DNA of 64,000 nt. It comes from Centropus unirufus (Eukaryota; Chordata; Aves; Cuculiformes; Centropidae). A program made the position numbers and the translations under genes. The DNA lies in the NCBI GenBank assembly GCA_013397695.1, contig VYZI01000135.1, positions 1,588,403 to 1,652,402 on the forward strand. Reading direction: 5' to 3'. Within the stretch, counting starts at the first letter, position 1, and the number at the start of each line of letters is the position of its first letter. The notes under the pieces were generated by a model. The model ran no database searches and was not told the DNA's origin. It saw nothing but the letters and a program-made list of their open reading frames with translations. Of the stretch, positions 51,501 through 64,000 are shown piece after piece.

Positions 51501-53413
51501 TCATGCCTCACATTTTTCAGGGGAAGTAAGCTCTCACTTTCAGGTTATCATATATTCTTGAGGGTGAGGGGATGGAAGAAGGCCCCTTTGCAGTTTTTCC
51601 TGTTGGAGCCACTCATTTTGTACAGGATGATTAAATATTGATTGGCCAAAAGAAAAGCATTACTCTCTAGATGCTCCTTTGGTCAAGAGAGCACCCATAT
51701 TTTTGTCCTGCTTTCTGTCACCACTTGAACAGCTGTGGAGTGGGAAGAGGAAAGCAGGTTTCTCTTCTGCTCTCTCTTCTCTCTCAGGTCTCAGGAGAGT
51801 CCCCAGCCACTGGGACGATGTTCCTTCTCCCCAGCAGCAGGAACAGACAGCTACACAGTGAGCGTCAAACAGCTACAAGGAGAGGATGGAGTTTCTGCTG
51901 TACCCCACCGCCTGCTGTGAGAACACTCACCCGTGCAGGCCAAACTGCTCTTCTCATTTTTGGTGATGCAGGAAGACCACATTGAGAGTTACAAATCTAG
52001 AAGTAAGAATAGCTGCTTTACAAGGGTCCATAGCAATTTGGGTTCACTGAAGACCGGAGCCACTGGAGTTCTCAGAATTTTTCTCCTTTTGTCAGCTTGA
52101 CATGCCCCTTACTAAAGAAAAAGAGATTTGAGAAAGATAAAAACAAAGTCCCAGTGTAATGTGGAACTGTGCTGGAGACAAACCCTGGACGCCAAGATCT
52201 GGCATGCAGCAAGAGGCCTGACAGGCTATGGAGAAGGGGTCACAAGGCAGAGGGCCCATGAGCCCCAGCAAGATGGTTGACTTATCGTCTACCCTACACA
52301 ATAAGAAAAACACTGTTTTTCTTTCTTGAGTATTTAGCCCTAAATCATCTATGAAAATGAGAAAATATTCCTTAAAAAATTTACTTGGGCTCATTATGTT
52401 CTTATTTTCAAATGTGAGTCATGAACCCAAGTGACTTCTAGTTCACCAGTTGTGCAGAAGAAATGAAAGACAACATTATGGTGGATAATAAGAATTGCAG
52501 TGGCATACCTGGCTGTTCGGCAAGTCCCAGCAGACAGGTTATTTTGCCTAGCATGGCAAAATCTCTAATATCCTTCACCAGATGCAGAGCACCAGCAAGA
52601 ATCTCACTTTTAAAATAACAATATAATTCAACCCTGTATTTTACTGGAACTATTTCTATGTGCTATGTAAATAATGAACTTTATGTCATGTAACACCGAA
52701 GACTGACTAATCCTTTCCTCCATTTCAAATTATTCAAGTAGTACTAAGTATGAACTAGTATCTTGCATGGCTTTAAGAGCTACCTTTGGAAAAACTGCAA
52801 CAAATGTACACACTACCCCTCTTCATGTAAATGCATTTCATGCCTTACTCAAACCCTCTGGAGAAAACAAGATTCCTTCCTGCCAGAAGGTCAGGCTCTT
52901 GCTCTGCAGACAGCATCTGTACTGACACATGTAAGACAAATTTGTGGCTTTCTAAGCTCTGCCAGCATACAAATGAAGAAATGTGTTTTGTGGGAAAATG
53001 GGATACATGCCCTGATTTTGTAGGCAAAACTTTCCACAGGTACCAAAGTCTTGAATATTGATCCTATAAGTCTTGAATCTGTAAATACCAGGAAACTACA
53101 AATAATAGCATCTAACACAGAAATGATTGCCACTATATGTATATCTGAAATCCCTTCCTTTATTAGATAATTATCTAATAGTTCTTCCTTCCCAAATCCA
53201 CGCTTCTTTAGTGCACGTGGGATTAAGAAAATGGCTCACCCTTTTACAAGCAGGTTAGTCACTAACCCAACATCACATTCAGGCTATCACGCAAAAAACA
53301 AACATAGGTTTCAAGCCATTAGCACAAATACCTAGCTCTAAGTCAGAGACCTCCTGGCACTGCTCATCAATTACTATAATGAGGGTGCACTAAAGTGGCT
53401 TTTGTGCCCCCCT
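45569..53413. other. No gene seen; about 8 kb of unique sequence
   Basis: No recognised gene or repeat family. A small GC-rich patch lies at 48800-48840 (CTGGGGGCGCGGGGG) and a GC-richer stretch at 51735-51960 with several overlapping open frames, none with a domain. Neither is long or CpG-dense enough to be called a CpG island. Confidence 0.55.
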
Positions 53414-53470
53414 GACCTGGGTGTTCACCAGGTCCTCCTCTACTTCTCCACCAAGCTCCTCTACTTCTCC
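53414..53470. repeat. Hairpin followed by a 21-bp direct repeat
   Basis: GACCTGG (53414-53420) and CCAGGTC (53428-53434) form a 7-bp stem with a 7-base loop. Directly after it CTCCTCTACTTCTCC occurs at 53435-53449 and 53456-53470. This looks like a local duplication next to a stem-loop; no element is recognised. Confidence 0.7.
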
Positions 53471-56400
53471 TAGTAGGCATCAGGGCTGCTGAAAGATTTC
53501 TCTAATTAATTAGAGTCATTTATTCACCTCACCCAGCCACCTTGGACCACAGACGTGCCATGGCAGTTCTCAAACTGATTTTGCTCAGCTTGTAGATCTC
53601 CCAGCTGGGGATCATTCCATAGGCACATAAGCTGATGTTAGGGCTGTTTTGTGTGGATGATACAGAGCCAAGCTGGGGGAGGGCGTTATGGCAATGGTAT
53701 TTGGGACTCCTTCCAGTGATATGAAATTTCTTGGGCATGACAACCTTGTACTGGCAACATGAGAGAACTTACTTCTTACTGAGAGAAGAGTGCAAAAAAA
53801 TGGTCAAACCAGGGTATTTTCTGGTAAAAGCTTAAAGGACCTCTCTCCTTATCCTCATCCTAATTGAAACCTTGAGTGGGAAAAACAAAGAGTAATCAAT
53901 TTTCTTCTTTTCTAACAATCCCAGAAACGGACACATTTTAAGTCTTTTGGGTTTTTGTTTTGTTTTTTTTTGTTTTCATAAGCTAAAAAAAAATAGGAGT
54001 TTCCTTCCAAACCCAGAATATTCTGAGTGGTACAAAAATGTTGTTTAGAAAAGGACTTGGATCCAAAGGGGGATGAAAAAAACTGTAAAAGCTGATAATA
54101 GAGACTGAAGCAGAGCTACTTCTCGGCAACCAGCACTCTCTGACAGCTGAGAGGATTGCATAAGCAATGATTTAACTCACGTTTTTATAAACGTCACCAT
54201 ACTTAAAGACATTAGAAAGCCTTCAGCATTGTCAAGGAGAGCTACTAAAATAATCGCATCAAATTCCTTTCCACAGTTCCAAATGCTTCCATTTGCCAAT
54301 GGGACATGCTTACAAGTGACCGCTCCCTAATAGCATTGTGTCTGTTGTAAAGCAGTTCACTGTATAAAAACCTTGTCAGCTAACAAGGGGAGGAATAAGA
54401 TATTTCACCTGGTAAGGATAACACCTGCTAACAAAAATAGAAACCTATATTTAGGTTATGTTACTTCATGCCTGGTTAATCCGAAGAGCATGTCCGGGAC
54501 AGCAACTGGTGTTAACAGTGTGATGCCCGCAGCAATACAAACTTGTTAATCTTAAGTTTAAAATAGATCTTCAGCAGCAATTCAAGTTAACTATGTCTGA
54601 TCAGACTAGTTTTATCTTAGACTATTCACTTCATTTCTTCTCCTCTCTTTTTGTGCTGGGAAAATTTGACCCTAATTTTGTATAATGCTTTGATCAGTAT
54701 CTAGACTGCACTGAACTGCAGACAAGCAATATGTAGGCTTTCCAAACTAATAGCCTAGGGCCAGTGGAGTTAAACGAAATGTCAGACACCTAAATTTAAG
54801 ACCTTTCAGACCCAGTTACGTGCATGTCTTGGTGGCCCTTGCAGATAAAATCATGAATTAGCTATGGCCCTGATTAAAAACAAAAAGTAATAATGGTTTA
54901 TTCCACTTAGGAGGTTTAGGAAGAAGCTCACCTTCTCCCAGCTTGACCTGAAGTACATAACATAAAAGGTCCTAAAACTGATGAGGATTATGACAATAAT
55001 TTCCACCTGCGGGAAAAATTTTCATGAAGTGGTATTGAATACCTGCAGCTTCCGGTGCTTTGACAGGATTTGTGTGCACTTGAGTTCTGGGAAGTCATGC
55101 AGTGTGTTCGTAGGTGCCTAGATATAGACTTCAGTCCTTGATATAAATCTCTAAATTGGAGTGTATCCTGTAATCTGACGAAACAATATATATTTTTCTT
55201 TTGCAGATTTTTCTGCTCTTAGGGGGAAGACATTTGAAAAACTGAGCTGCAAAGTGTTACATTTTTATTTGATTTTGTTTTATGGCATTTGTTGCAACTT
55301 TGGTTCAAATCACAAAAAAATCACATTGGCCATTCATTCAGCTTACATTATTAATAAATTTGCTCAATCTCAGTAGACCTTCCAAGATTTCTGTATCACA
55401 ACATAAAGACCCAGAAGCCCAAAACTTTCCTTTCTAAGAAGTTTCAAACACTGAAGAAATGAGGTTTTTTAGTTTTCTGGATTGCAGGCAGAAAATGTAG
55501 CTCATTCAGAAGCAGACTTAAGATATTCCTTTATTATGTAAACAAGTTTGATTCCCTTTCCTCTTTAAAATAGCTTTTAAAAATAGTATTCCACGCACTT
55601 TAGTATTTTTGATTATATGAGACATGCCCTCAGCAGCAACCATCCTCACTAGGACAGGAAGAAGTTAACATTACGTGGCCCTTTTCAGCTCTTGCTGCCA
55701 GTGGCCAAGTCAGCTCCTCCCCAGCACAGGACACAAATATACATGTTTATAGATTGCCATATACACAAGGCAGTAGGGGTTTCCTGTGTGTGTAAAACCA
55801 ATCAGCAGACCAATTTGACAAAATGCATCCATCATTCTGCCTTCCAAAACCTTATTTTTCTTTTTCCACATACATTTGACAGAGGAAGGATGAATAAGGT
55901 CCTGGGAGCTATTGGCCTAGGTATGTTACAACCATGTTAGATAATGGAAAAGACTCTTTTTCAATATTTAAAGGCCTTCATACAATATTCAAACCTGTCT
56001 GCAGACCCCTCCCAGACTGAAGTAGCCCTTCCCTTTGCTCTGCAATATGGGGAAGGGCAAAAATCTGCTTAAACTTAGTCTGCCTGCTCCCCCAGGGAAC
56101 CACTTCTGGTGGGATTCCCTGGGTCACGTCTTTCACATCCAAGTCATAGGTACTTCCTGGTTTTAGTATCATGCTGTTCTTGAGTGCCTTTGACTTACTC
56201 ACTTTTAAATACATGGAGAGGAGACTATCAATCGTCGTTACAATCTCCCTCTGAAGAAGTGAAGTCACCATTAAGAAATCTTCCGCCAACTTATTCACCT
56301 AAAGTGTCCAGCCTGCCCACTATACTATCCTGTGAAACCAAAGCCTCCTCCCACTTTCTTGAATTGTATCTGCTTTGTAGATTAGTTTTAGGAACAGATG

Positions 56401-59400
56401 ACCTTGAAGATTTATGGGTAGCAAAAGGAAAGAATATGAATCCTATGTAAGAAACCCGAGAACTACTTGTACTACATATTTAGAGTAACATACAAAGCAT
56501 CAACACGACAGACATATATATGTTTGTCATTGTTCTGAGTTAAAGAAACCATATCCTTGCAATACAGGGAAGAAATGTGGCTTGCAATGTTTAATAATAC
56601 TTCTTCAGTTTGCTTGAGACATAAATTAGAAAGATTTAATATTAATCCTGCTCTGTGGACCTGGTTTTTCAATGGAAAATATATGGCAAAAAATATCGTT
56701 GTAAGTCTCTAGAAAGGTGCTGGAAGGGCTCACTGTAGTTAGGAAACTTTCCTCAAAGGTAAAGGCTCTAAGTGTTTCAGAATCTTAAAAGCAGCCATGC
56801 GAAATAATCTAATTTTTCCACTTATCTGTGCTCTAGACAATATCACAGAGATGAGGGGAAGAGTCAGCCCAAAAGGCATGTAGGATATTGCTGATTTGGA
56901 GAGAAAAGTAGAATTTTGAATGGAAAATAGAAATGAGATGGCTCTAAAATATGTGAGGTAGTCACAGAGCAACTTTTTGGCTAGACAAGTATAAACTCCA
57001 CAGGGCAACTGCTGAACTTGAATGGAGCTCAGAGCCAGTACACATATTTACTTTCTGGCATGTCTGTAGACTGACTTCAAAAGCATTTTCTGGAGCTCTT
57101 TATGTACCAAAATGGCAGTAGTTCGAATGTGTATATATGGCTGGAGAAATTCCCCCCATACTGGTGGAGGGAGAAGTTTAATCTCTTCCTGGGGCCTCCT
57201 TCAGGTCTAACACAGGCTCTGCCAGACTGTAGTGTTACTGTCGTTAAGTTCACATGCTTTACTATTGATCAGTTTGTTTATTCAGTTATTTATGGCTTTC
57301 TGGGAGATTTCCCTGTGCACATTCTGGTCACGGATTCACATTGTTTCAAACCATCTTTATTTTGAGAAGATAGCTTTTTTTCTGCCATTTTTGCTTTCTG
57401 TGCTTTTCCGTGGCACAGAGCCAGGTTCTTCCTTACCCTCCTCCGGGTTGTGGGATGAGTAAGGAGGTGATGAGAAGCAGAGTGACAGACATTTCAAAAC
57501 AGTCACTCTGAAACTGAGTGACTGAAAACAGCTAGTGAGGCATTGCTGTGAAGTTGTGGGTAACCTCTGGCTAAAATTGTCATTCCCAGAAAATCTACGA
57601 TAGGTTTGCTGCAGACAGGCTGGCACTTAGGATCCAACCAGGGCACCTGAATGTGTGGGTTTTCCATGCTCCCGGTGAGGAGCTCTAGTGCAGCTAATGG
57701 TGGGTGACATGAAAAACTTGTAAAAAAACTCCTGCTGGTGGGACAAGAGGCTTCCTGGGAGCACCCCTATGCTTCTCTCACAAACGTTTGTAGGACTAGA
57801 AACCCAGAGCTGAGGTCAGTCTCAGGTTGCAATCCAGTGAAACTGAGAGAAAAACACCTGGGCAAGAATGTTTGTGCCCTGACAGGACAGAAGTTGAAGT
57901 ACTCATGACACATTCCTGTATGCTTTCAGTGCAACACCTGATCTGTCGGTACACCTGCAACACATGCTTTTTCATGTCATTGGTTTGCTTAGTTTGTAGC
58001 TATTTAAATATAGAATTAACTTTTTTTTTCTGATTTACATTGTTTTCATCTGATCAAATTGGCAGCCCCACTGGTAATGACTTCCAGCCCTTAGCTGAGG
58101 AAAGAAAGCAAGCACCCCAAAATCTTGTGGCAGGTACTAAATATTCCCATTTACTGATGAAAAATAAAGCAACAGGTTGGACTGCACAGCCCTTAAATTT
58201 CTGCTTGCTCCCACAACAGTGGTATCGCATGAGGCACAATGGGAATAGCCTTGCAACCCAGGCTGACCTTGATCAAGAAGTAACAAAGAACTCTGTGAGT
58301 TCAGAAAGAGGTCTATGAGGCTAAAGTTGTAAACTGATAACAGGTTGGACATACTGCACTGTTACATTGTGAAAGCCTAACGTATAGTTTCTGTTTGCTT
58401 TAACTTGCTAACATTTTCCATTCTTCGGCTGTTGTAAATGTCATTTCTTTCCAGAATCACAAGGCCAGACCATGATCTTTGCACAGAAAAGGAAGGGTCC
58501 AGCTCCTACAACGAACCCACTCATCATAATATTAATGCTAACCCTGGACAATTTTGATAAGTGGCTATGTTATGAACTGTTGGAAGGAAGGCTTCTAATT
58601 TTGAACACAGGCACAGGCAGGTAGAATGGATTGGATTTCGGTATAAAACAAAACAAATGCTTTTTAATGTATCATTTACAAGCTTCCAGGAAGACACTGT
58701 GCTTACTAGACACTGAAATAATTTCCAGGAGCTACTTAGAAGTTGCTGTCAATTCTTTTCAGAAGTGATATGCCTTGGAGAATTAATAAAGAGATTCCTT
58801 ATAAATTTCTCTTTTCTGATCTTGAACTCATCTACAAAGTAAATTATTTAAATTTTTTAAGAACATTAAACTTTTGTTTTTTAAAAAAATAGATCAGAAG
58901 GATGGAAAATACCATTAGCAGCACTGCCTTACCAATGCAATGTTCTGTCTTCTTGATAAAGTCACACATACTTTTTTTTCTGTGGATAAGAAAAGCGATA
59001 AGCTGATGGAAATATGGAAAATAAAAATGCAGCAGTCAAAGTAAAAAGAACTCATATAATTTAGGAGATAAGCAGCATATGGGAGAGTTATTCTCCCTTT
59101 GATATTCAAGAGTTTCAGCCATTTATCCTCAGCGAGAGCCATGCATAAGAATGGACATTCTACAGTTGTTGGTATTTTGCACGGTTTAAGAAAAGAGATT
59201 TACACGCCTGCTTCTGTAGGTTTCTAGTCACAGCAATCAAATTTCTGCCCATACCAAGAGCTCACATTGCTATGCAACAGCATGCAGTAGCAGAGATCTT
59301 TATTACAACAGCACTTATGCCATTTTTGCTGAGCTAGTATTGAGTTCAGTAGAGTTGAAAGATGAACGTGTTCACCTTATATTATTGTTTGCTGTATTTA

Positions 59401-60437
59401 TTGTTTTTTCCATATTACACTTTGAGACTCTCACCATGTGATTTTATGGCTTTGAAGTTGTGTGGGTTGACCTGTAACTGTAATAAAATAATTTGGAATG
59501 AGATAACACAAGTTTTTTCCATTATTTACAAAAGGTTGCGGCTACTTATTGAAGACCTTCCTATTCCTCAAATTTGTTAAAATGAATACTTCCTCAAGTA
59601 GTCGTTATGTTGTGGTAGACCCTTACAGCACAGAATAGGGCTATGCTGTGTGTTCAAATGGGAAAAACCTCAAAACCTCCAGTTTAATTTTTTTATTCAA
59701 CCTTTCTGAAGAGCAATGTATTTCCTAGTTACAAATTAACAGTATGTTTTTATCCTGCATAACTCCTCTAGGACACATGTTTCATTTCTCCTGTTTCATG
59801 CTCTCTTAAAGATCACTAGCTTCAGTTAAGGGGAAGTGTGGAGAAGAGAGGAGAGCATTTTTCCCCCATTCCATTCACAAGAGATTGACTCAGAAACACT
59901 ACTTTGGATCCTGTCAAATCTAACATATCCCTAAACTCTGCACCCAAGTTTTGGTCACACAGCTTTTCCTTCAAGTATAACAATGCCCCATGGATATTGC
60001 TGGGCTGCAGAGCAGACATGTCACAGAATGCACTCCACAGCCCTGGTCCCTTACGCATCCAGACTGCAGAACCTGTGGGCGTACTCTGGAGTTTCCTTTC
60101 AGCTGTTAGCTCAAGTTTCTTTCCCAAAAAAATCAGGGCTCAGGAAGTGAGGACTCTGGGAGCAGGGACCACTGACATACACACAGTTCATACACACAAC
60201 CAGAGGTTTGTGGAGCCAATGCCCAGCCAAAACAAGCATACTGCCCTGTAAGCTAGATACAGTCTGGGCGGGTAGGGTAAAGTTCCCTGAATACTCAATT
60301 ATTTCAGCGTCTAGTCTAAATCAGGATCATTGATTTCCAGCAGTCCCCCAGTAAGATATCCCACAGTGCCTCAAATCAATTGTGTAAGTATTATGGGATC
60401 ACAGCAGGTGGACGAGAGCACATGTTATCTGCTGGCA
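53471..60437. other. No gene seen; unique sequence with several small hairpins
   Basis: No gene is recognised. A T/G-rich tract occupies 53944-53978. Between 54150 and 54390 there are three short inverted repeats: ATTGC/GCAAT (54155-54168), ACGTTT/AAACGT with a 4-base loop (54179-54194) and CCTTGT/ACAAGG with a 6-base loop (about 54371-54388). Open frames 55978-56298 minus (106 codons) and others have no domain. Confidence 0.5.
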
Positions 60438-60489
60438 TGAGTTAGGTCATCCCCAAGCTGCTTTCTTCCAGAGTGAGTTAGGTCATCCC
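60438..60489. repeat. 36-bp period direct repeat
   Basis: TGAGTTAGGTCATCCC occurs at 60438-60453 and 60474-60489, with weak similarity continuing after each copy. It is a small tandem duplication with no associated element. Confidence 0.8.
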
Positions 60490-63400
60490 TGAGACTCTTC
60501 TAATCTCATAGTTAGGCTGGTGTTTGCCTGCAAAATACAAGAAAAAAAAACGCACAAACAACTGTTAAGCTTTACCTTGAAAAAGACAGAGCTCAATAGA
60601 AGAATCCCTCTTCTTGGTTTCCTTGTAGTCTATGGTAATGTAGAACATCAAACAGATACCATCGACCTCAAGTGTTCCTCCTGGTGGTAGTGATAAATCA
60701 ATACCCTAGAACAGCCTTTCATGCATCTGTAACACTAACACGTTCTTGGATTCCTTCAAACAAAAAGCCACCACCCCTTGCATGGAGCCACAGGCTCTCA
60801 CACTCCCTGCCCTTGGGAACTGCTGGGCCAAAGGGAGGTGCAAGGCCAGGGTTGCCCACGAGGTCTGTGCTGGGCATCTGTGTACTCCTTGAAGGAATGG
60901 AGCTACAATGTGAAGAATTAAATGCTGTGATGTTTCCAAGGATCTTGCAGGGTAGGACCACATAGCGAAGTATGGTCGCATGGACTTCAGGTCTTCAAAT
61001 ACAGGAATCTGTTCTTTAACATTGCCTTGTCATCAGAACACTGTTCTTTGGAAAGCTACAGATGAGCCTGCAAGGGTATAAAATAAGTAAAAAGGGATGA
61101 ATTAGGCCCTAATTTCAGAAGGTTAAGGCTTGGAATGTGCTGTAATCTTAATTTACAGGTGTCTTACTTATTTGCAGTTTATAGTAAAAGACATCTCATG
61201 CCCTTAAAATTATTTTGGACAATTCTGTTTGGTGCATGAAAAAACATATTTCTATATAATTCTGTATTTGCAAAACAGTGAAGATTCATGTAAATCACTG
61301 TTTGCATCATGTATTTCTTGTGCAAATAATGGTTTACCACAATGACAATATAAGCCTAGGACACCTTAAGTTAGAGTGTGCACTTCAATAGTGCATTTTC
61401 TTTTTGATTTTTAAAGAATACAAGTACTGAATGAAATGTCGATAGAAAAAAATAAGCTATAAATCATTCTCTGGCATTATCCAAATATTCTGGAAAGACA
61501 CAGTCCACCCCAGAAGCCATATTTACTGGCAGTTTTACATAACTTAAAGATGCCTTCTAGATCCTCGGGCTACCTCTGCAAATTCTGCCACAGCCCAAAC
61601 CAGGTACCAACACTTTTTCAGTTTTAGGACCTTATCCTCCTTCCAGTTATGATGTTTCTCAGATACATGTTTCAGTGCAAGAGGGTATAAAAGACAGACT
61701 TTTTCTGTATGATATGATCGTGAAAAGTTTATCATTACAATCCAGGTAATCACTGCTTTCAAAAAGCTTCTTACTGTAATGGTTCTCCGCAGGAAGAAAG
61801 GACTGTAGCAAGGAACAAGTCAAGGATCAGAATCTCCTTCCAAATCTTTCAAGACTGCTAATCATCACTCCGTGTCAAAAGGAAAAGAATTTGAAAAGGA
61901 AGTCCAGACAAACCTAGGAACACATATGACTGTCCTTTTGGAAGAGAAGTGACACAATGGTCCCTGCTTTTGAGATGACTTCTGATGGTGGACAGAGAAT
62001 AACAGTAAATAACTCCAGTTTTGGTGCGGACCATCTGTGTTGTTCATGTTTCTCATTTAAATGCTATTACCTTTGGGTCTCTTTTGGTCTCCACTCACCA
62101 AAATCCAGGTTTGTGATGCTTCACATGATGATGAAATTTTGGTGCTTTTCTGAGATGAGAATTACTTATCTTGTAATTTCTTGCTTTTATTTAGGGTCTA
62201 TTTTAGGTTAGATTGCTACTATATTTGGCATATTTGATTTCCACACATCATGAAAAACCCTTGAGATATTATAGCTAGGCAGTCTTCAAATAGCGAACAC
62301 AGAAGTCTGGTAGTCAGAACTAGGAAATCTTAGAAAACAATATTGATATCATTACAAAAAAATTAATTAAAAGCATTTGATGAACAACTATGAACAAAAA
62401 TGTTTTCAAAGAAAATCATAGATTCTGGGTCAAGTTCCCAGCTGGATTCAGAGTAGCATTTCTGACTTCTGCCAGATATGGATCTGCCTCTTATTCTGTC
62501 AGGAGTACTTCAAGTAGCTCTAGCTAAAATGAATGACAAGGCTTAGCCTTCCCGGTGAAGTAATTCATTAACCAATGTGCATATATGCATATCACCATAC
62601 ATATGATTTCTGAAAATATGGAGAACTTTTTCCTTGTATAAAGCCCTCTAGAGTCACTAGAAAAATTTGCATGGACTTCATTGGGTTATGGATCACATCA
62701 TGCATATATCTGCATGTTTTAAATCCTTTCTAGTGTTTCCTCTTTCAGTGGAAATGAATAGGTCCTTGGATAGGAAATGACCGGTTTCTGATTTAGTTTT
62801 GCATAAGAAGCAGAGTCCAGTGAGATTAAATATGAATGGTGACTTGGTAATTCATTAATCATGAAAATATGGTGTGCAGTTAGTTACATAAGTGATTATT
62901 TTTGCATGGAAATGTCTGCCCATGCAGGATCACTTCAAGTGCAGCAGCGAGAACATACAAACCCACTCACCTCAATATACTGTTTCACAGTGCAAAGATA
63001 TTTAAGTGCTATGTAGACAATACTGATTTTGTGGATGTTAGCATAATGAGAGGTCAGTGTGTCCAAATATCCTACCTGCACACAATGATACATGTTTCTG
63101 GTGCAGAGAATCGGCATATTTTCAGAGATCCTGAGAGACTTTCTTCAAACCCTCCTGGCTAGATATTATCATATTTTATTCTGAGAACTTTTGAAAATGT
63201 AAACATTATAATTCCTGTTAATTTAAAAGTCTGAGCATTCAGGTGGCCAAGAGTGTGTGCGTCCCCAAAAATGCTGAATTCTTCTTTGCCATTCATCTAC
63301 AGACTTCTGGGCCAAAGAAAAGTAGCAAGCGCAAGTTTTAATGTGCCATTAGAATATGGTATACAGCAAAGAGAAATCTACATAAGATGCAAGTCAGAGG

Positions 63401-64000
63401 ACTGTTGAAACAGGTTCCTTGCTCTGTTTCCATTCATGCAGACTTGCTGGAAGCTGAAATTCTGCACGCAACCAAGTAATTCAATACGCTTGGCAAATGT
63501 AAGAAGTTGCCTCACTGGTACAGACCTCTTCTATCTCAAATGATGGAAATGCCAGATCCACCTTTGTCTCCTTCCAGTGCCCTTGCGTCACTGGCTCCCT
63601 GTTGTCTTTGGCAAGTACAAAGGATAATCCCAGACTTCATACACTGTGCTTCTGCTTTTCAAGGCCAAGTTCTGCCACATCCTTGCTTCTGGTAAAAAAA
63701 CGCACTCTTGTCATGGCTATTACTTTATGGAAAAGCCTTAGTTCCAATTTTTATTTTCAAGAAAAGATGTAGGCAGATTACAGAATTTTCAGGATTTGGT
63801 TATCACTGAAATCTACTACTCTGAGAAACTATGCCCAAAAAATAGTTCCAAGATGAGAAATCAACCCAGACATGGCTTTTTAAATTTCTTTTTTAACATG
63901 GCAAAACACAAAGACTGATTTTAAGGAAATATTTAAAATTCATTCCATCCTTTTACAAGTGTACAGTGTTATTTGTGGCTGTAAAGCTATGCCAAATACT
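60490..64000. other. No gene seen; unique sequence to the window end
   Basis: Open frames (for example 60672-60965, 97 codons, with competing frames on the opposite strand) have no recognised domain. A TGCATATATGCA palindrome lies near 62578-62589. No repeat family is recognised. Confidence 0.55.

Overview
The window looks like euchromatic bird DNA. It is AT-rich, repeat-poor and CpG-poor. Its only clearly recognisable interspersed repeats are fragments of CR1, the dominant avian non-LTR retrotransposon, plus the 3' end of an endogenous retrovirus. I cannot name the species. A run of 149 Ns (17198-17346) marks a draft-assembly gap.

I found no protein-coding gene, tRNA, rRNA or other conserved RNA gene that I can defend. 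Open frames are short (longest about 140 codons), show no recognised domain, and are no longer than chance gives in 64 kb of AT-rich DNA read in six frames. The stretch is best read as intergenic DNA or the interior of a large intron; sequence alone does not separate these.

Layout: 1-17 kb is unique sequence with an AT-rich palindrome cluster (4530-4580) and a 25-bp hairpin-forming tandem duplication (6925-6974). At 17.2-17.9 kb come the assembly gap and a CR1 3' tail. At 18.48-18.6 kb a cluster of POU-, SOX- and homeodomain-like words lies inside nested inverted repeats and may be a conserved non-coding element. At 22.4-23.4 kb a CR1 copy (A) carries reverse transcriptase remnants on the + strand. 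At 27.2-28.1 kb a second related copy (B) lies on the - strand. At 29.3-29.6 kb there is another CR1 tail, and at 38.8-39.2 kb a minus-strand CR1 tail. At 42.5-43.0 kb there is the 3' end of an endogenous retrovirus (decayed envelope C-terminus, polypurine tract, LTR with CCAAT, TATA and polyadenylation signals). At 45.5 kb there is a 10-bp minisatellite. From 45.6 to 64 kb the sequence is unique apart from small local duplications and hairpins.

The most striking observation concerns CR1 copies A and B. They are inverted, about 4 kb apart, and share exactly 223 identical bases including several disabling lesions, while sequence on either side has diverged. This patchy identity fits gene conversion between inverted repeats, or amplification from one defective source followed by uneven change. 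I see no strong evidence for a novel gene system here.
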